64,000 bases of DNA. Source: Dyella_B humi (lineage in GTDB: Bacteria > Pseudomonadota > Gammaproteobacteria > Xanthomonadales > Rhodanobacteraceae). The DNA lies in the NCBI RefSeq assembly GCF_044904605.1, contig NZ_JADIKI010000021.1, positions 186,001 through 250,000 on the forward strand, given 5' to 3'. Below are positions 1 through 8,212 of the stretch, piece by piece; within the stretch, counting starts at the first letter, position 1, and each line of letters starts with the position of its first letter. A program made the translations under genes and the position numbers. A model generated the notes under the pieces. That model did no database searches. It saw only the letters and a list, made by a program, of their open reading frames with translations, and had not been told where the DNA came from.

Positions 1-1767
1 CCGCATCACCGAACCGAGCAGGAAGGCCCCCGTGCCTTCGAACGCACCATCATCGCAAGTCAATGTGATTTCTAAGCCGCGCCCGAAGGTGATCGGTCCC
101 GGTACTGGAATACGCCTGACCACAGAATTGCAGCTGACCGCCTTTACGCCTTCGATCTGGCGTCGCGCGCTGGCGTCGTATTCATCGCAATACAACGTCA
201 GCATTTCGCGCAGTGCCGCTGCACCCTCTTCGCCGCTATCGCCCAGCAGCGACACGTAATTGAGCTGCAGATGGCTGATCAGTCGCCACGCAGTTTCGCC
301 TTGCGCCGTAGGCGCGCGCGGTTTGGTGGGACCGGCTACGCAACGGATGGACACCACCGGCGCGCCTGTTTCCAACGTGAAATCGGTACGCGATTTACCT
401 ACCGGCATCTGCAGCGGCAGATCGCGGTTGGTGCACATCAGCATCATGCCGATCTGCCTTAGCTGGGTGGAATACGGCGCGTCGTTGGCGTCTACCAGCG
501 AGATGAATACCTCGCTGCCGACATAGCTGGAGCGCGCGCCGTGCAATTTCTGCCGCGCGGACAGCAAGCGCGGTTCGCGCCGCAACGTGTGGAACGCAGC
601 GCTGCCGCTGTGCCACACGCGTTCGTCGCAACCGTAGAACGGCTGGAAGCGTTGCTCGGGTTCCTGTCGGTCGCCGAAGCCTTCCACCTGGCTGACGCTG
701 TGCACTTCGAAGTCCATCGGCCGGGTGCGGTCGGCGAGCACGTGATACTCGGTCTTGCCCTGTTGCAGATGGATGCGATCGGCACGGCGCGGAAACAGGT
801 TGATCGCCGGCGTGCAGAACAAGCGGAAGTTGCTGGCGTCGACAGCGTTGTGCAGCCGGCTGACGCTGCGGTCGAAGAACACGGTGAGATCGAATTCGGT
901 GGCCTGCGAGCGAGAAAGCACCTGCTTCAAGCCGGTGAACACCGCGAACAGGAAGCGCTCCGGACAGGCAAAATATTCCTGCAGCAAACGATAACCGCTG
1001 AAAGAGCGGTCGCTGTACGGCAGCAGAGCTTCGTCATCAGAAAAGCCCTTGTCGCGAATGGCCTGCGCATCGAAATGCTCGATCAGCATGCCGCTCGCGC
1101 CAGGTATGCGCACCACAAACCCCTGTGCATTGCCCAGCAATTGCTCATACAGCCGCTTGGGCAGTTCGTCGGCTCCGGCGATGAACACCGGTAGCTCGTC
1201 CATGGCCAGCATGTTGGCTTGCGCGCCAGCGGTGATGATGAACTTCAACCGCAAGCCCGCGCGCACCGTTTTGCCGGCCGGTATCGGCACCCCAGCAGCC
1301 GCGATCGCAGCAGGCGTTTCGAAGTATTTGGCTTCGACCAGTTCCAGTGGCCACAAGGTAACGTCGTGCGCGGTGCGATATTCGCAGGCAGTACGGTCGT
1401 CGTTGGCGATTAAACTGCGCAGCGCGGTGTTGCGCGCCACGGTGTAGCCGGTGGCCAGCGCGCTTTCTTTCGAATCCGGATTCAGTTGCACCACCGCCAT
1501 CGAAGGTACTGGGGCGAGGTAGTGCGGGTAGATCATCTCCATCAGGTGTTGCGTGAACACCGGGTACTGCGCATCGAGCTTCAGCTGAATGCGCGCGGCC
1601 AAAAAGGCGAAACCCTCCAGCAGGCGCTCTACGTAGGGGTCGGCGCACTCGAAGCCTTCGAGGCCCAGACGGCCGGCGATTTTCGGGTACTCGCGCGCGA
1701 ACTCGGCGCCCATTTCACGCACGTGCTGCAGCTCGCGGTTGTAGTAGCGCAGCAGTCGAGGGTCCAT
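1..1767 (-). CDS. tssF: Type VI secretion baseplate subunit TssF (3'-truncated by window edge)
   Basis: Reading the minus strand from the ATG at 1767 gives an open frame of 589 codons that runs off the left edge without a stop. The protein begins MDPRLLRYYNRELQHVREMG and continues with FAREYPKIAGRLGLEGFECAD and PYVERLLEGFAFLAARIQLK, the hallmark N-terminus of the TssF/VasA/ImpG family. TssF is a cytoplasmic wedge protein of the T6SS baseplate, working with TssE, TssG and TssK below the contractile sheath. Full-length members are about 600 residues, so only a short C-terminal piece is missing. The gene follows tssE on the same strand, but a 263-bp foldback element separates them. I see no frameshift. 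The assignment is by family signature and context. Confidence 0.93.
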   Translation of the reverse strand, partial: MDPRLLRYYNRELQHVREMGAEFAREYPKIAGRLGLEGFECADPYVERLLEGFAFLAARIQLKLDAQYPVFTQHLMEMIYPHYLAPVPSMAVVQLNPDSKESALATGYTVARNTALRSLIANDDRTACEYRTAHDVTLWPLELVEAKYFETPAAIAAAGVPIPAGKTVRAGLRLKFIITAGAQANMLAMDELPVFIAGADELPKRLYEQLLGNAQGFVVRIPGASGMLIEHFDAQAIRDKGFSDDEALLPYSDRSFSGYRLLQEYFACPERFLFAVFTGLKQVLSRSQATEFDLTVFFDRSVSRLHNAVDASNFRLFCTPAINLFPRRADRIHLQQGKTEYHVLADRTRPMDFEVHSVSQVEGFGDRQEPEQRFQPFYGCDERVWHSGSAAFHTLRREPRLLSARQKLHGARSSYVGSEVFISLVDANDAPYSTQLRQIGMMLMCTNRDLPLQMPVGKSRTDFTLETGAPVVSIRCVAGPTKPRAPTAQGETAWRLISHLQLNYVSLLGDSGEEGAAALREMLTLYCDEYDASARRQIEGVKAVSCNSVVRRIPVPGPITFGRGLEITLTCDDGAFEGTGAFLLGSVMR

Positions 1768-1770
1768 TAG

Positions 1771-2033
1771 AGCCTGCCTAGGGTCTCGGCGTAGCCCGCG
1801 TTGTCACGGTGCGTTCGCCAGTTGGTAGTGGGCGGCGCAGCGCTTGCCTGGCTGGCAAGCCAAGCCGCGCGCTGCCGCATGGTGGACGCACCGCGGCAAC
1901 CCTTCGGGCCGGGGCTGTTTGCCCGCCGGGCTGCGTCCTCACTCAGTTGTGTATCGACATACACGTCTTCGTTCCTCCTTGCCCGTCAAGCAAACAGTCC
2001 CGGCGCGGGCCACGCCGAGACCCTAGACAGGCT
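1771..2033. repeat. 263-bp foldback element with 30-bp terminal inverted repeats and two internal hairpins
   Basis: Positions 1771-1800 and the reverse complement of 2004-2033 match at 28 of 30 bases (both begin AGCCTG.CTAGGGTCTCGG). Inside lie two further foldbacks. Arm A pairs 1800-1820 with 1880-1900. Arm B pairs 1908-1922 with 1990-2004 and encloses a 6-bp stem GTGTAT/ATACAC at 1949-1964. Folded, the whole would be a three-way junction. It fills practically the entire gap between the tssF start (1767) and the tssE stop (2035). I see no transposase. It resembles a MITE or an extended REP-like cassette; identity with a named family is not established. Confidence 0.8.
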
Positions 2034-2034
2034 G

Positions 2035-2538
2035 TTAGCCGAAGCTCTCCGATACGTTGAACTTGCCTGTTTCCAGATCCACTTCGGTCTTGAGATAAAG
2101 GTTCAGCGGAATCGGCTGCGCCCACATCTCCGATTCGATGTTGAACATCAGCGACTGGTGATCCATGCGCTTGGGATCGGTATGGACCGTTACACGCAAA
2201 GTGCTAGGCGTGAGCCGCGGCTCGAACGCAAGGATGGCCTCCTTGAGCTGCCGCTGCAGCACCTTCGCGTCCACACCAGTCAACGCCGAGCCGGTGAGAT
2301 CGGGAATACCGAAATTGACGACGGAACGGGCAACGTCCGGATAATCGGCCAGCTGCTCGTCGATACCGAGATTCACGCAATTGAGCAACCAAGAAATGTC
2401 GCGTGCCACGCAATCGCGCAGGCGCGTGGCGGAAATCACGCGTTTCTCGCGGCTCTCTTCCTTTTTCGCCGTTTCGTCATCGGCGAGCCGATCGAGCAGC
2501 GAGGGCTGCAGGCGTTCCTGGGTGGTCAGCTCGGCCAT
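2035..2538 (-). CDS. tssE: Type VI secretion baseplate protein TssE (gp25-like)
   Basis: This is a 167-residue cytoplasmic protein of the gp25/TssE family, a baseplate component at the foot of the sheath. Seen are an N-terminal segment (LQPSLLDRLADDE), a central region (DISWLLNCVNLGIDEQLADY, then VARSVVNFGIPDLTG) and a C-terminal part with LKEAILAFEPRLTPSTLRVT, all in the order and spacing of TssE. The length is normal for the family. It starts 6 bp after the tagJ stop, so it is likely translated from the same transcript as tssB-tssC-hcp-tagJ. Its stop codon abuts the right inverted-repeat arm of the foldback element, which leaves the C-terminus intact. Confidence 0.93.
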   Translation of the reverse strand: MAELTTQERLQPSLLDRLADDETAKKEESREKRVISATRLRDCVARDISWLLNCVNLGIDEQLADYPDVARSVVNFGIPDLTGSALTGVDAKVLQRQLKEAILAFEPRLTPSTLRVTVHTDPKRMDHQSLMFNIESEMWAQPIPLNLYLKTEVDLETGKFNVSESFG

Positions 2539-2544
2539 AAGTAC

Positions 2545-3333
2545 TCACGTGTCGAACGAAATGATGCGGATATCCAGCAACGGATATTCGCCAGCGTCCG
2601 TTGCCAACATGCGCTGGCCGGAGCCCACATAGCAGTCGTCGCCCATGTCGACCCACTCGGTCTTGCGGGCCAGCACCACTTCGCTGTCCTGTGCGCGTTC
2701 CGAACCGGGGTAGCGGCATGGCACGAAGCCGATCGCTTCGCCGCCGTTGCTCCAGGTGACCTGCACCGGCGTCCACACCTTGTCACGCAGATCGGTGGGA
2801 GGCTCGAATTTCAGTTCGCGAATGCGCGAGAACGGCACCCACGAATAACCGCCGTTAACGACGATTTCCAGACACGGGCCGAAACGCGGATCGGCATCAG
2901 CGATCCATTCGAACGGTTCGCCGTCAATGCGACCGCTCACTGCATCGGCCTGTTCGAAGGCTTGTTCGCGCAGCGGCTGTGCCTGCGTGTAGCGCCCTTC
3001 CCCCATCAGCTTGAGCGATTGCAACAGCAAGGCCAGCCATTGCGCCGGCTCGCCGATCACCGTTGGTGCGCGCACACCGCTCATGACCGCGTTGCGTTCC
3101 AGCTCGCCTTGCAACGCCCGGCTGTATGCGCCAACCATCAGCGCATTGCCCGCATCCAGCTCGCCGCTTACTTTGAGCTGCGTTTGCGCACGCTCCCACT
3201 GTCCCAGCACGGACAGCAGTTGAAACAGGAAAACTCGCGCCTTGGCATCGGCCGGGTTGCCGCGCACTTGCGCGGTCAACCCTTGCAACGCCTCGTCCAG
3301 ACGACCTTCTTTCAGCATGTTTTCGGGAGTCAT
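2545..3333 (-). CDS. tagJ: T6SS accessory protein TagJ (ImpE/HsiE family)
   Basis: A protein of about 262 residues beginning MTPENMLKEGRLDEALQGLT, followed by RVFLFQLLSVLGQWERAQTQ and later DADPRFGPCLEIVVNGGY, which is typical of the ImpE/TagJ family. In the family, TagJ is a cytoplasmic T6SS accessory protein that binds the sheath subunit TssB and is linked to ClpV-dependent sheath recycling. A start 15 bp upstream (3348) is also possible; the downstream ATG was chosen because family members begin close to the EQLLKAG-type helix and neither ATG has a strong Shine-Dalgarno sequence. It lies between hcp and tssE in the same direction, and the context strongly supports the call. Confidence 0.85.
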   Translation of the reverse strand: MTPENMLKEGRLDEALQGLTAQVRGNPADAKARVFLFQLLSVLGQWERAQTQLKVSGELDAGNALMVGAYSRALQGELERNAVMSGVRAPTVIGEPAQWLALLLQSLKLMGEGRYTQAQPLREQAFEQADAVSGRIDGEPFEWIADADPRFGPCLEIVVNGGYSWVPFSRIRELKFEPPTDLRDKVWTPVQVTWSNGGEAIGFVPCRYPGSERAQDSEVVLARKTEWVDMGDDCYVGSGQRMLATDAGEYPLLDIRIISFDT

Positions 3334-3434
3334 GTCCAAGCCCAGCATTCCGGAAGGTGATCGGAATCCCGACGCAAACCGCGCCGAGATTCCAGACGGA
3401 TACCACCGAGGTCGGCGCGTACGCCGAATTAGGC

Positions 3435-3938
3435 TTAGGCGCTGGCGACTTGCTGGATGTCGAAGGTGAAGTCCTTCGTGCCACCCTTCGCGCCACCCTT
3501 GTCGTCTTGCGGCTGGAACGAGTACTTGAACTTGCCGAAGTGCAGCGTGATGTTTTCGGTGAGCTTGTCTTCGCCGCCGCTACCACCGGTGGACACCGAA
3601 GTAACCAACACGCCTTCGCTCAGCTCGATGGTGAGGAAGTCGGTCTGCTCACCGGTGGCGTTGGTGACATAGATAAAGGCGCCATCCACGCGAGCGCCGG
3701 TGCAGGCGGCCTGCAGCAGTGCGTTGGAGCAGCCGTCCACGTATTTGGTGATCGAAATATCCTGCACGTGCGCCTTGCCACCGCTGGCTGCGCCTGCGCC
3801 GGTATGCAGATCACCGGTATTGCTCACGCCCCACGACCAAGCAAGGATCGGCACCTCGCCCTTGTGCTTCTTGTGGTTGGACGCCCCTTCGATCTTGACC
3901 TTGCCGGAGCCGAACTTGATATGCATATCGAATGCCAT
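3435..3938 (-). CDS. hcp: Hcp, T6SS inner-tube protein (TssD)
   Basis: A 167-residue protein beginning MAFDMHIKFGSGKVKIEGAS, with EVPILAWSWGVSNTGD and a C-terminal FGKFKYSFQPQDDKGG segment, matching the Hcp1 family. Hcp hexamers stack into the inner tube expelled by sheath contraction and can carry small effectors in the lumen. The gene sits between tssC (77-bp gap) and tagJ (about 100-bp gap), the classical main-cluster position, so it is probably the structural rather than an orphan Hcp. The Gly/Ser-rich stretches around residues 49-53 and 118-121 are loop-like. No signal peptide is seen, as expected. Confidence 0.95.
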   Translation of the reverse strand: MAFDMHIKFGSGKVKIEGASNHKKHKGEVPILAWSWGVSNTGDLHTGAGAASGGKAHVQDISITKYVDGCSNALLQAACTGARVDGAFIYVTNATGEQTDFLTIELSEGVLVTSVSTGGSGGEDKLTENITLHFGKFKYSFQPQDDKGGAKGGTKDFTFDIQQVASA

Positions 3939-4015
3939 GAAACCTCTCCTCGGTTACCTGATTGATGATGGCTACCGCCGAACCTGGCGGTCCCCTTTGC
4001 AACACACTTCCTAGT

Positions 4016-5509
4016 TCAGGCCTTCGCCGCCGAAGGCAGGCGGGACACCAAACGCAACGACACCGTCAATCCCTCCAACTGATAATGCGGCTTGAGGAAG
4101 AACTTGGAGGTGTAGTAGCCCGGTGCCCCTTCCACTTCCTCAACCACCACCTCGGCCGCCGACAGCGGTTTGCGCGCCTTGGTTTCTTCGCTGGAGTTCA
4201 ACGGATCGCCGTCGATGTACTGGCTGATCCAGTTGGTCAGCCAGCTTTCCATCTGTTCGCGGCTGCTGAAAGAACCGATCTTGTCGCGCACGATGCACTT
4301 CAAGTAATGCGCAAAACGGCAGCAGGCGAACATGTACGGCAGACGTGCCGCGAGCGCCGCATTGGCGGTGGCATCGGGATCGTCGTATTCCTCCGGTTTG
4401 GCCAGCGACTGCGCGCTGATGAAGGCGGCCATGTCCGAATTCTTGCGATGGACCAGCGGCATCAGGCCCATCTTGTCCAGTTCCGCCGAGCGGCGGTCGG
4501 TGATGGCGATTTCGGTGGGGCACTTCATGTCCACGCCGCCGTCATCGGTCGGGAAGGTATGCACCGGCAAGCCTTCCACCGCACCGCCGGATTCGATACC
4601 GCGAATGCGCGAGCACCAGCCGTATTCCTTGAACGAGCGGTTGATGTTCACCGCCATCGCGTAAGCGGCGTTCTGCCAGGTGTACTTGGACGAATCGGCG
4701 CCGGCGGTGTCTTCCTCGAAATCGAACTCCTCCACCGGATTAGTCTTCGCGCCATAGGGCAGGCGCGAGAGCGTGCGCGGCATGGCCAAACCAATGTACT
4801 TGGCGTCGTCCGATTCACGCAGCGAACGCCAGGAGGCGTAGTCGGGCGTGGAGAAAATCTTGGCCAGGTCGCGCGGGTTGGCCAACTCGTTCCAGTTGTC
4901 CATGCCCATCAATTTGGCATCGGCGGCAGCGAAGAACGGCGCGTGCGCTGCTGCGGCAACCTGTGAAATGCCGCCCAGCAGCTCGACGTCCGGTGGGCTG
5001 TGATCGAAATAGTAGTCGCCGATGAGAGCGCCATAGGGCTCGCCGCCCAGCTGGCCGTACTCTTCTTCGTAGACCTTCTTGAAGATCGGGCTTTGATCCC
5101 ACGCGGTACCTTTGTAGCGCTTGAGCGTCTTGCCCAGTTCCTTCTTGGAGATGTTGAACACACGGATCTTCAGCAGCTGATCGGTCTCGGTGTTGTTCAC
5201 CAGGTAATGCAGCCCGCGCCAGGCGCTTTCCAGCTTCTGGAATTCCGGATGGTGCATGACCAGATTGAGCTGCTCGCTGATCTTGCGATCGAGCTCCGCC
5301 ACATAGGCGTTGATCGTCTGGGTCACATCGTCAGACACGATGTCCGACTTGTTCAGCACCTGCTCGGCCAGGGTGCGCACGGCCGATTCGACTTCTTCCT
5401 TCGCGCGTTCGCTCTTGGGCTTGAATTCCTTGCTCAACAGCGCACTGAAGTCGTTGGCTTCGATGGTTTGTACCGCACCACCCTGTTCAGCCAGTTTCTC
5501 GGTTGCCAT
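4016..5509 (-). CDS. tssC: T6SS contractile sheath large subunit TssC (VipB)
   Basis: A 497-residue protein of the EvpB/VipB family. Recognisable blocks include NLVMHHPEFQKLESAWRGLH, LLKIRVFNISKKELGKTLKR, EYGQLGGEPYGALIGDYYFD and, near the C-terminus, APGYYTSKFFLKPHYQLEGL. TssC forms the contractile sheath with TssB, and its length is standard. It begins 6 bp after the tssB stop and is almost certainly translationally coupled to it. Nothing unusual such as truncation or frameshift is visible. Confidence 0.97.
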   Translation of the reverse strand: MATEKLAEQGGAVQTIEANDFSALLSKEFKPKSERAKEEVESAVRTLAEQVLNKSDIVSDDVTQTINAYVAELDRKISEQLNLVMHHPEFQKLESAWRGLHYLVNNTETDQLLKIRVFNISKKELGKTLKRYKGTAWDQSPIFKKVYEEEYGQLGGEPYGALIGDYYFDHSPPDVELLGGISQVAAAAHAPFFAAADAKLMGMDNWNELANPRDLAKIFSTPDYASWRSLRESDDAKYIGLAMPRTLSRLPYGAKTNPVEEFDFEEDTAGADSSKYTWQNAAYAMAVNINRSFKEYGWCSRIRGIESGGAVEGLPVHTFPTDDGGVDMKCPTEIAITDRRSAELDKMGLMPLVHRKNSDMAAFISAQSLAKPEEYDDPDATANAALAARLPYMFACCRFAHYLKCIVRDKIGSFSSREQMESWLTNWISQYIDGDPLNSSEETKARKPLSAAEVVVEEVEGAPGYYTSKFFLKPHYQLEGLTVSLRLVSRLPSAAKA

Positions 5510-5515
5510 GATTGC

Positions 5516-6019
5516 TTACTCCCCTTCCGGCTTGGGCGCGGACACTAGCGACTGCAACAGCGCCGGATCGTTGATGGCCTGGGCGATCAGTTTTTCCGCG
5601 CCCGCCTTGCCGTCCAGGTAGGTACCAAGATTGGCGAGCTGGGTGCGCGCTTCGAGCAGCTTGGCCACTGCGCCCACTTTGCGCGCCACGGCTGCGGGCG
5701 AGAAGTCGTCCATGCTTTCGAAGGTAATGTCGACGCTGAGGTTGCCTTCGCCGGTCAAGGTATTGGGCACGGCGAAGCTCACGCGTGGCTTCATGGACTG
5801 CAGGCGGTTGTCGAAGTTATCCACATCGATTTCCAGCGCCTTGCGATCTTCAATCGCCGGAAGCTCAGCGTTATTGGTGCCGGAAAGATCGGACATGACA
5901 CCCATGACGAAAGGTACCTGCACTTTCTTCTGTGCACCGTAGACCTCGACGTCGTATTCGATCTGCACACGAGGCGCGCGATTTCGCGCAATGAATTTTT
6001 GACTACTTTGTTTGGCCAT
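5516..6019 (-). CDS. tssB: T6SS contractile sheath small subunit TssB (VipA)
   Basis: A 167-residue protein beginning MAKQSSQKFIARNRAPRVQI, with VQVPFVMGVMSDLSG and NRLQSMKPRVSFAVPNTLTG, the canonical TssB/VipA pattern. It pairs with TssC to build the sheath, and its helical region is the ClpV recognition element in the family. It is the first gene of the visible T6SS transcription unit (tssB-tssC-hcp-tagJ-tssE-tssF), so a promoter is expected in 6020-6477. A good AAGGAGACG-like Shine-Dalgarno sequence lies just before the ATG (minus strand). Confidence 0.97.
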   Translation of the reverse strand: MAKQSSQKFIARNRAPRVQIEYDVEVYGAQKKVQVPFVMGVMSDLSGTNNAELPAIEDRKALEIDVDNFDNRLQSMKPRVSFAVPNTLTGEGNLSVDITFESMDDFSPAAVARKVGAVAKLLEARTQLANLGTYLDGKAGAEKLIAQAINDPALLQSLVSAPKPEGE

Positions 6020-6477
6020 ACGACGTCTCCTTGTAAAGGATCAAACTACAGAGGTACTGCAACATTCGAATCCATCCGCCGGGTCCAGCGGTTTACAGCC
6101 AAATGACAGACGTGCGTCACCCGACGGAGCAAAGCTTTGCAACCGACATCTAAAAGGTGAAACAAGCGGCTTGCGCGATTCCCCCCGGGGCGCACGTAGC
6201 GAGTGATAGACGCGTCGCAACCGCCGCAAGGTAGTGCGTTACGACACGTAAAGAAGAGTCCCTGTTACCTGCTTAAATCTATGCTTAATCGTGCCGGCTG
6301 GCAACGCCTATCTGACACCGTGAAAATCTGGTGAAAATCAATCAAGAATTTCAACATAATCAGTAACAACCCCCTGATCAATCACGCATCGTGGCAGCGA
6401 AAAATGGTTGGCCTGACGCAAAGATTTTCTTTGTGTCATCCCTATGACATTCCGCGCAAGCAAAACAACTCGCACCA
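6020..6477 (-). promoter_or_regulatory. Intergenic leader upstream of the T6SS operon
   Basis: A 458-bp gene-free stretch between tssB and the putative immunity gene, both on the minus strand. It should contain the T6SS operon promoter. I looked for a sigma-54 type GG-N10-GC element in the tssB direction and found no convincing match. The part nearest the immunity gene stop (6290-6470) is noticeably A+T-richer than the surrounding genes. No RNA gene or repeat was recognised. Calling it regulatory is positional inference. Confidence 0.4.
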
Positions 6478-7020
6478 TTAGTCGTCGATATCCTCCAACT
6501 GGACACCGGTGTGCAAGTAATGTTCCAGGCCCAGCTTTTTCATCAACGCCGGGGTACGCGGATCGTCATGGGGAAAACCTGCGTTGAGCGCTTTGCCCTG
6601 CGCATCGAACAAGCGCACCCATTCGCGCCGATCGCCTTCGCAGTCAGGCCGCGAGGGACTTTCCACACAGGTGTAGATCACATAGACGTAAGCCTTTCCG
6701 TCAGCCGCGGTCAAACAGGCCCAGCCGGTAACGGCCGCGTCCAGCACCGGCGTATCTTTCAAGAACGGTTGGTGTAGCGACCGGCCGTCGCCTGGCAAAA
6801 CGATCGACGTGCTGCGTTCCGGCCGCGTCAGCGTAATGGTCTGCGAGAGCGTCTGCCGATCCTGATCGTCGATGTCGAGATAAACAGTGCTGGCGGCAAG
6901 GATGGCGCCGCCGCAATTCAAGTGACCAACGCGTGTCTTGCCAGCCGATCGGTCGCTGGCCTGCACGCAGCAAACCACCATGACAGCGGCAAAAGCCAGC
7001 AGCGAAAGCCTCAGCCTCAT
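6478..7020 (-). CDS. Putative periplasmic immunity protein of the GH104 effector (hypothetical, signal peptide)
   Basis: A 180-residue protein with a clear Sec signal peptide (MRLRLSLLAFAAVMVVCCVQ, then A-S; likely cleavage after VQA). The mature part of about 158 residues has four cysteines (in LNCGG, WACLT, YTCVE and PDCEG), which suits disulfide bonding in the periplasm. I do not recognise a named family. Its ATG overlaps the stop of the upstream lambda-endolysin-like gene by 4 bp (7017-7020), the translational-coupling layout typical of secreted peptidoglycan hydrolases and their periplasmic immunity proteins. The immunity role is inferred from that coupling, from the predicted location and from proximity to the T6SS genes; nothing in the sequence itself shows binding to the hydrolase. 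Confidence 0.65.
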   Translation of the reverse strand: MRLRLSLLAFAAVMVVCCVQASDRSAGKTRVGHLNCGGAILAASTVYLDIDDQDRQTLSQTITLTRPERSTSIVLPGDGRSLHQPFLKDTPVLDAAVTGWACLTAADGKAYVYVIYTCVESPSRPDCEGDRREWVRLFDAQGKALNAGFPHDDPRTPALMKKLGLEHYLHTGVQLEDIDD

Positions 7021-7466
7021 GGCTTACCTGCTTCGCTGACGTATCGGGAAAACAATCGGCGCGCCTCTTCCATGGTCATCTTCGATTGCGAACCGCCGGG
7101 GAGCGAGGTCCATTCCTTGCGCAGCAAGGGAATCGCGTGATCGATATCGCCCTGTTGAATGTAACCGAGCGCATGACGGCTGCGCAGCTTCTCCATGGCC
7201 AGCTTGTCCTGCGATGCCTTGGAAAAATCGGTCACGATGCCTCGCTCCTTGGCTTCTTTCCACGTCGCATAAAGGATCTGATACGCGCCGGCTGCGGTCG
7301 AGGTGCGTCCCCAGGCGGTAACGGCCTTGTCCGGATGCCTACTGGTATCGGTGAAGCGCTGCTGCCCGCCGTAGAGCAGAAAATACACGTCATCGCTATC
7401 GGTATGGTGCTCCGCGAAACGGATCAACCTTAAAAACGCGGCGACGTTGATGTCATCTTTGGTCAT
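7017..7466 (-). CDS. Lambda-endolysin-like muralytic enzyme (GH104 family), candidate T6SS effector
   Basis: A 149-residue protein that aligns by eye along its length with the lambda R lytic transglycosylase. The catalytic Glu of R (E19, in AWSEGTD) matches E19 here in RFAEHHTDSD; TGAGRYQLL matches TAAGAYQIL at about 57-65; SLPGAG matches SLPGGS at about 121-126; and the C-terminus ends in a similar KEAGG-like helix (VSEAGKP). The start at 7466 was chosen over an in-frame ATG 36 bp upstream because AGGG sits five bases before it. The expected activity is cleavage of the MurNAc-GlcNAc bond of peptidoglycan. No signal peptide is present and no holin or phage genes are nearby, so delivery by the adjacent T6SS is the favoured inference. 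A leftover prophage lysozyme is the alternative. Confidence 0.75.
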   Translation of the reverse strand: MTKDDINVAAFLRLIRFAEHHTDSDDVYFLLYGGQQRFTDTSRHPDKAVTAWGRTSTAAGAYQILYATWKEAKERGIVTDFSKASQDKLAMEKLRSRHALGYIQQGDIDHAIPLLRKEWTSLPGGSQSKMTMEEARRLFSRYVSEAGKP

Positions 7467-7649
7467 TTCATCCCTAAGGAACCACCCGGACGCGAGATGC
7501 AACGCAACTGGCGGTCAATCGCCAATGCCGCAACGCAAGCCACGCGGATCCTCTGCGCAGCACGCGGAATTTACTGGTAATCGAAAAAGGGATACAAGTG
7601 CCGGCGAAAACTTCCGCACATCAGTTTTCGTTTTCCGCATCTGCTTGGC

Positions 7650-7886
7650 ATGGAGAGCGGAGTGCTTCACGGCCACGACAAACTTCGATCGCTGTTTGCG
7701 ATGCTGGCCGAGCGCAAACCACCCGTGCGGCAGTATTACCGCACGCCCTATTTGACGGACATGGGTGAGCAGGTGGATTTTGCCGAGACGATGGAACTCA
7801 ACGACGAAGGCCTGATCCAGTGGCACCACGTTTACTGGGGCTGGTTTGGCTTTCGCGTATTACAACGCAACGAGTATCACAGCTGA
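7650..7886 (+). pseudogene. C-terminal fragment of an NTF2/SnoaL-like protein
   Basis: A 78-residue frame containing GVLHGHDKLRSLFAMLAERK and then MELNDEGLIQWHHVYWGWFG resembles the C-terminal half of small NTF2-like (SnoaL/ketosteroid-isomerase fold) proteins, which are usually about 130 residues. No in-frame N-terminal half can be seen upstream, and there is no Shine-Dalgarno sequence before the ATG at 7650. It therefore looks like a decayed remnant, in keeping with the broken metal-resistance genes a few hundred bases away. It could alternatively be a short functional domain protein. Confidence 0.45.
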
Positions 7887-7904
7887 TCGCAAAATCCCCT
7901 CTCC

Positions 7905-8117
7905 TTACGACGGTTCCGGCACGTAGCGATGGTTCTTCACCTGCGACGGGTCAACCTCGAGGGGGTGTGAGAAATCGGCAACGAGTGCGCCGTCTGGGCT
8001 GAAGTGTTCGCGCTCAATGGCTTCCCACGTCACCCAAACATTGGGATGGGTTTCAGCGGGCTGCGAACGGAATCGGCACGGATAGACAGTCATGGTGGGC
8101 TTGATGCGTGTCGGCAT
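7905..8117 (-). CDS. Small hypothetical protein (70 aa)
   Basis: A 70-residue frame on the minus strand beginning MPTRIKPTMTVYPCRFRSQP and rich in Pro, His and acidic residues. There is no signal peptide or membrane segment. A weak GGGA Shine-Dalgarno-like sequence lies about eight bases before the start. I do not recognise the family. It sits between two gene remnants, so it may itself be non-functional, but the composition (WVTWEAIEREHFSPDG) looks protein-like rather than random antisense. Confidence is low. Confidence 0.4.
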   Translation of the reverse strand: MPTRIKPTMTVYPCRFRSQPAETHPNVWVTWEAIEREHFSPDGALVADFSHPLEVDPSQVKNHRYVPEPS

Positions 8118-8212
8118 AGGCGTTTCCCATCAACCTGAACAAGCTGCCCCAGCGGACGGAGCAGAATGATGACGGTAGCGCGATTCGGGGCTGCGGTGCT
8201 AGTCCATCGGCG

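Noticed and set aside
1801..3360. A 519-codon plus-strand reading frame antisense to tssE and tagJ
   Set aside because: It covers two clear T6SS genes on the other strand and the foldback element; its product has the Arg/His/Leu-rich composition of antisense reading in G+C-rich DNA.
6375..6477. Possible immunity gene extension or RNA just before the T6SS leader
   Set aside because: No start signal, stem or family pattern; only A+T enrichment.
6020..6477. A sigma-54 promoter for the T6SS operon
   Set aside because: The best candidates do not keep both the GG and GC blocks at the right spacing.
7017..7502. Start of the endolysin-like protein at 7502
   Set aside because: The upstream ATG lacks a Shine-Dalgarno sequence and would displace the catalytic Glu from position 19; AGGG is correctly spaced before 7466.
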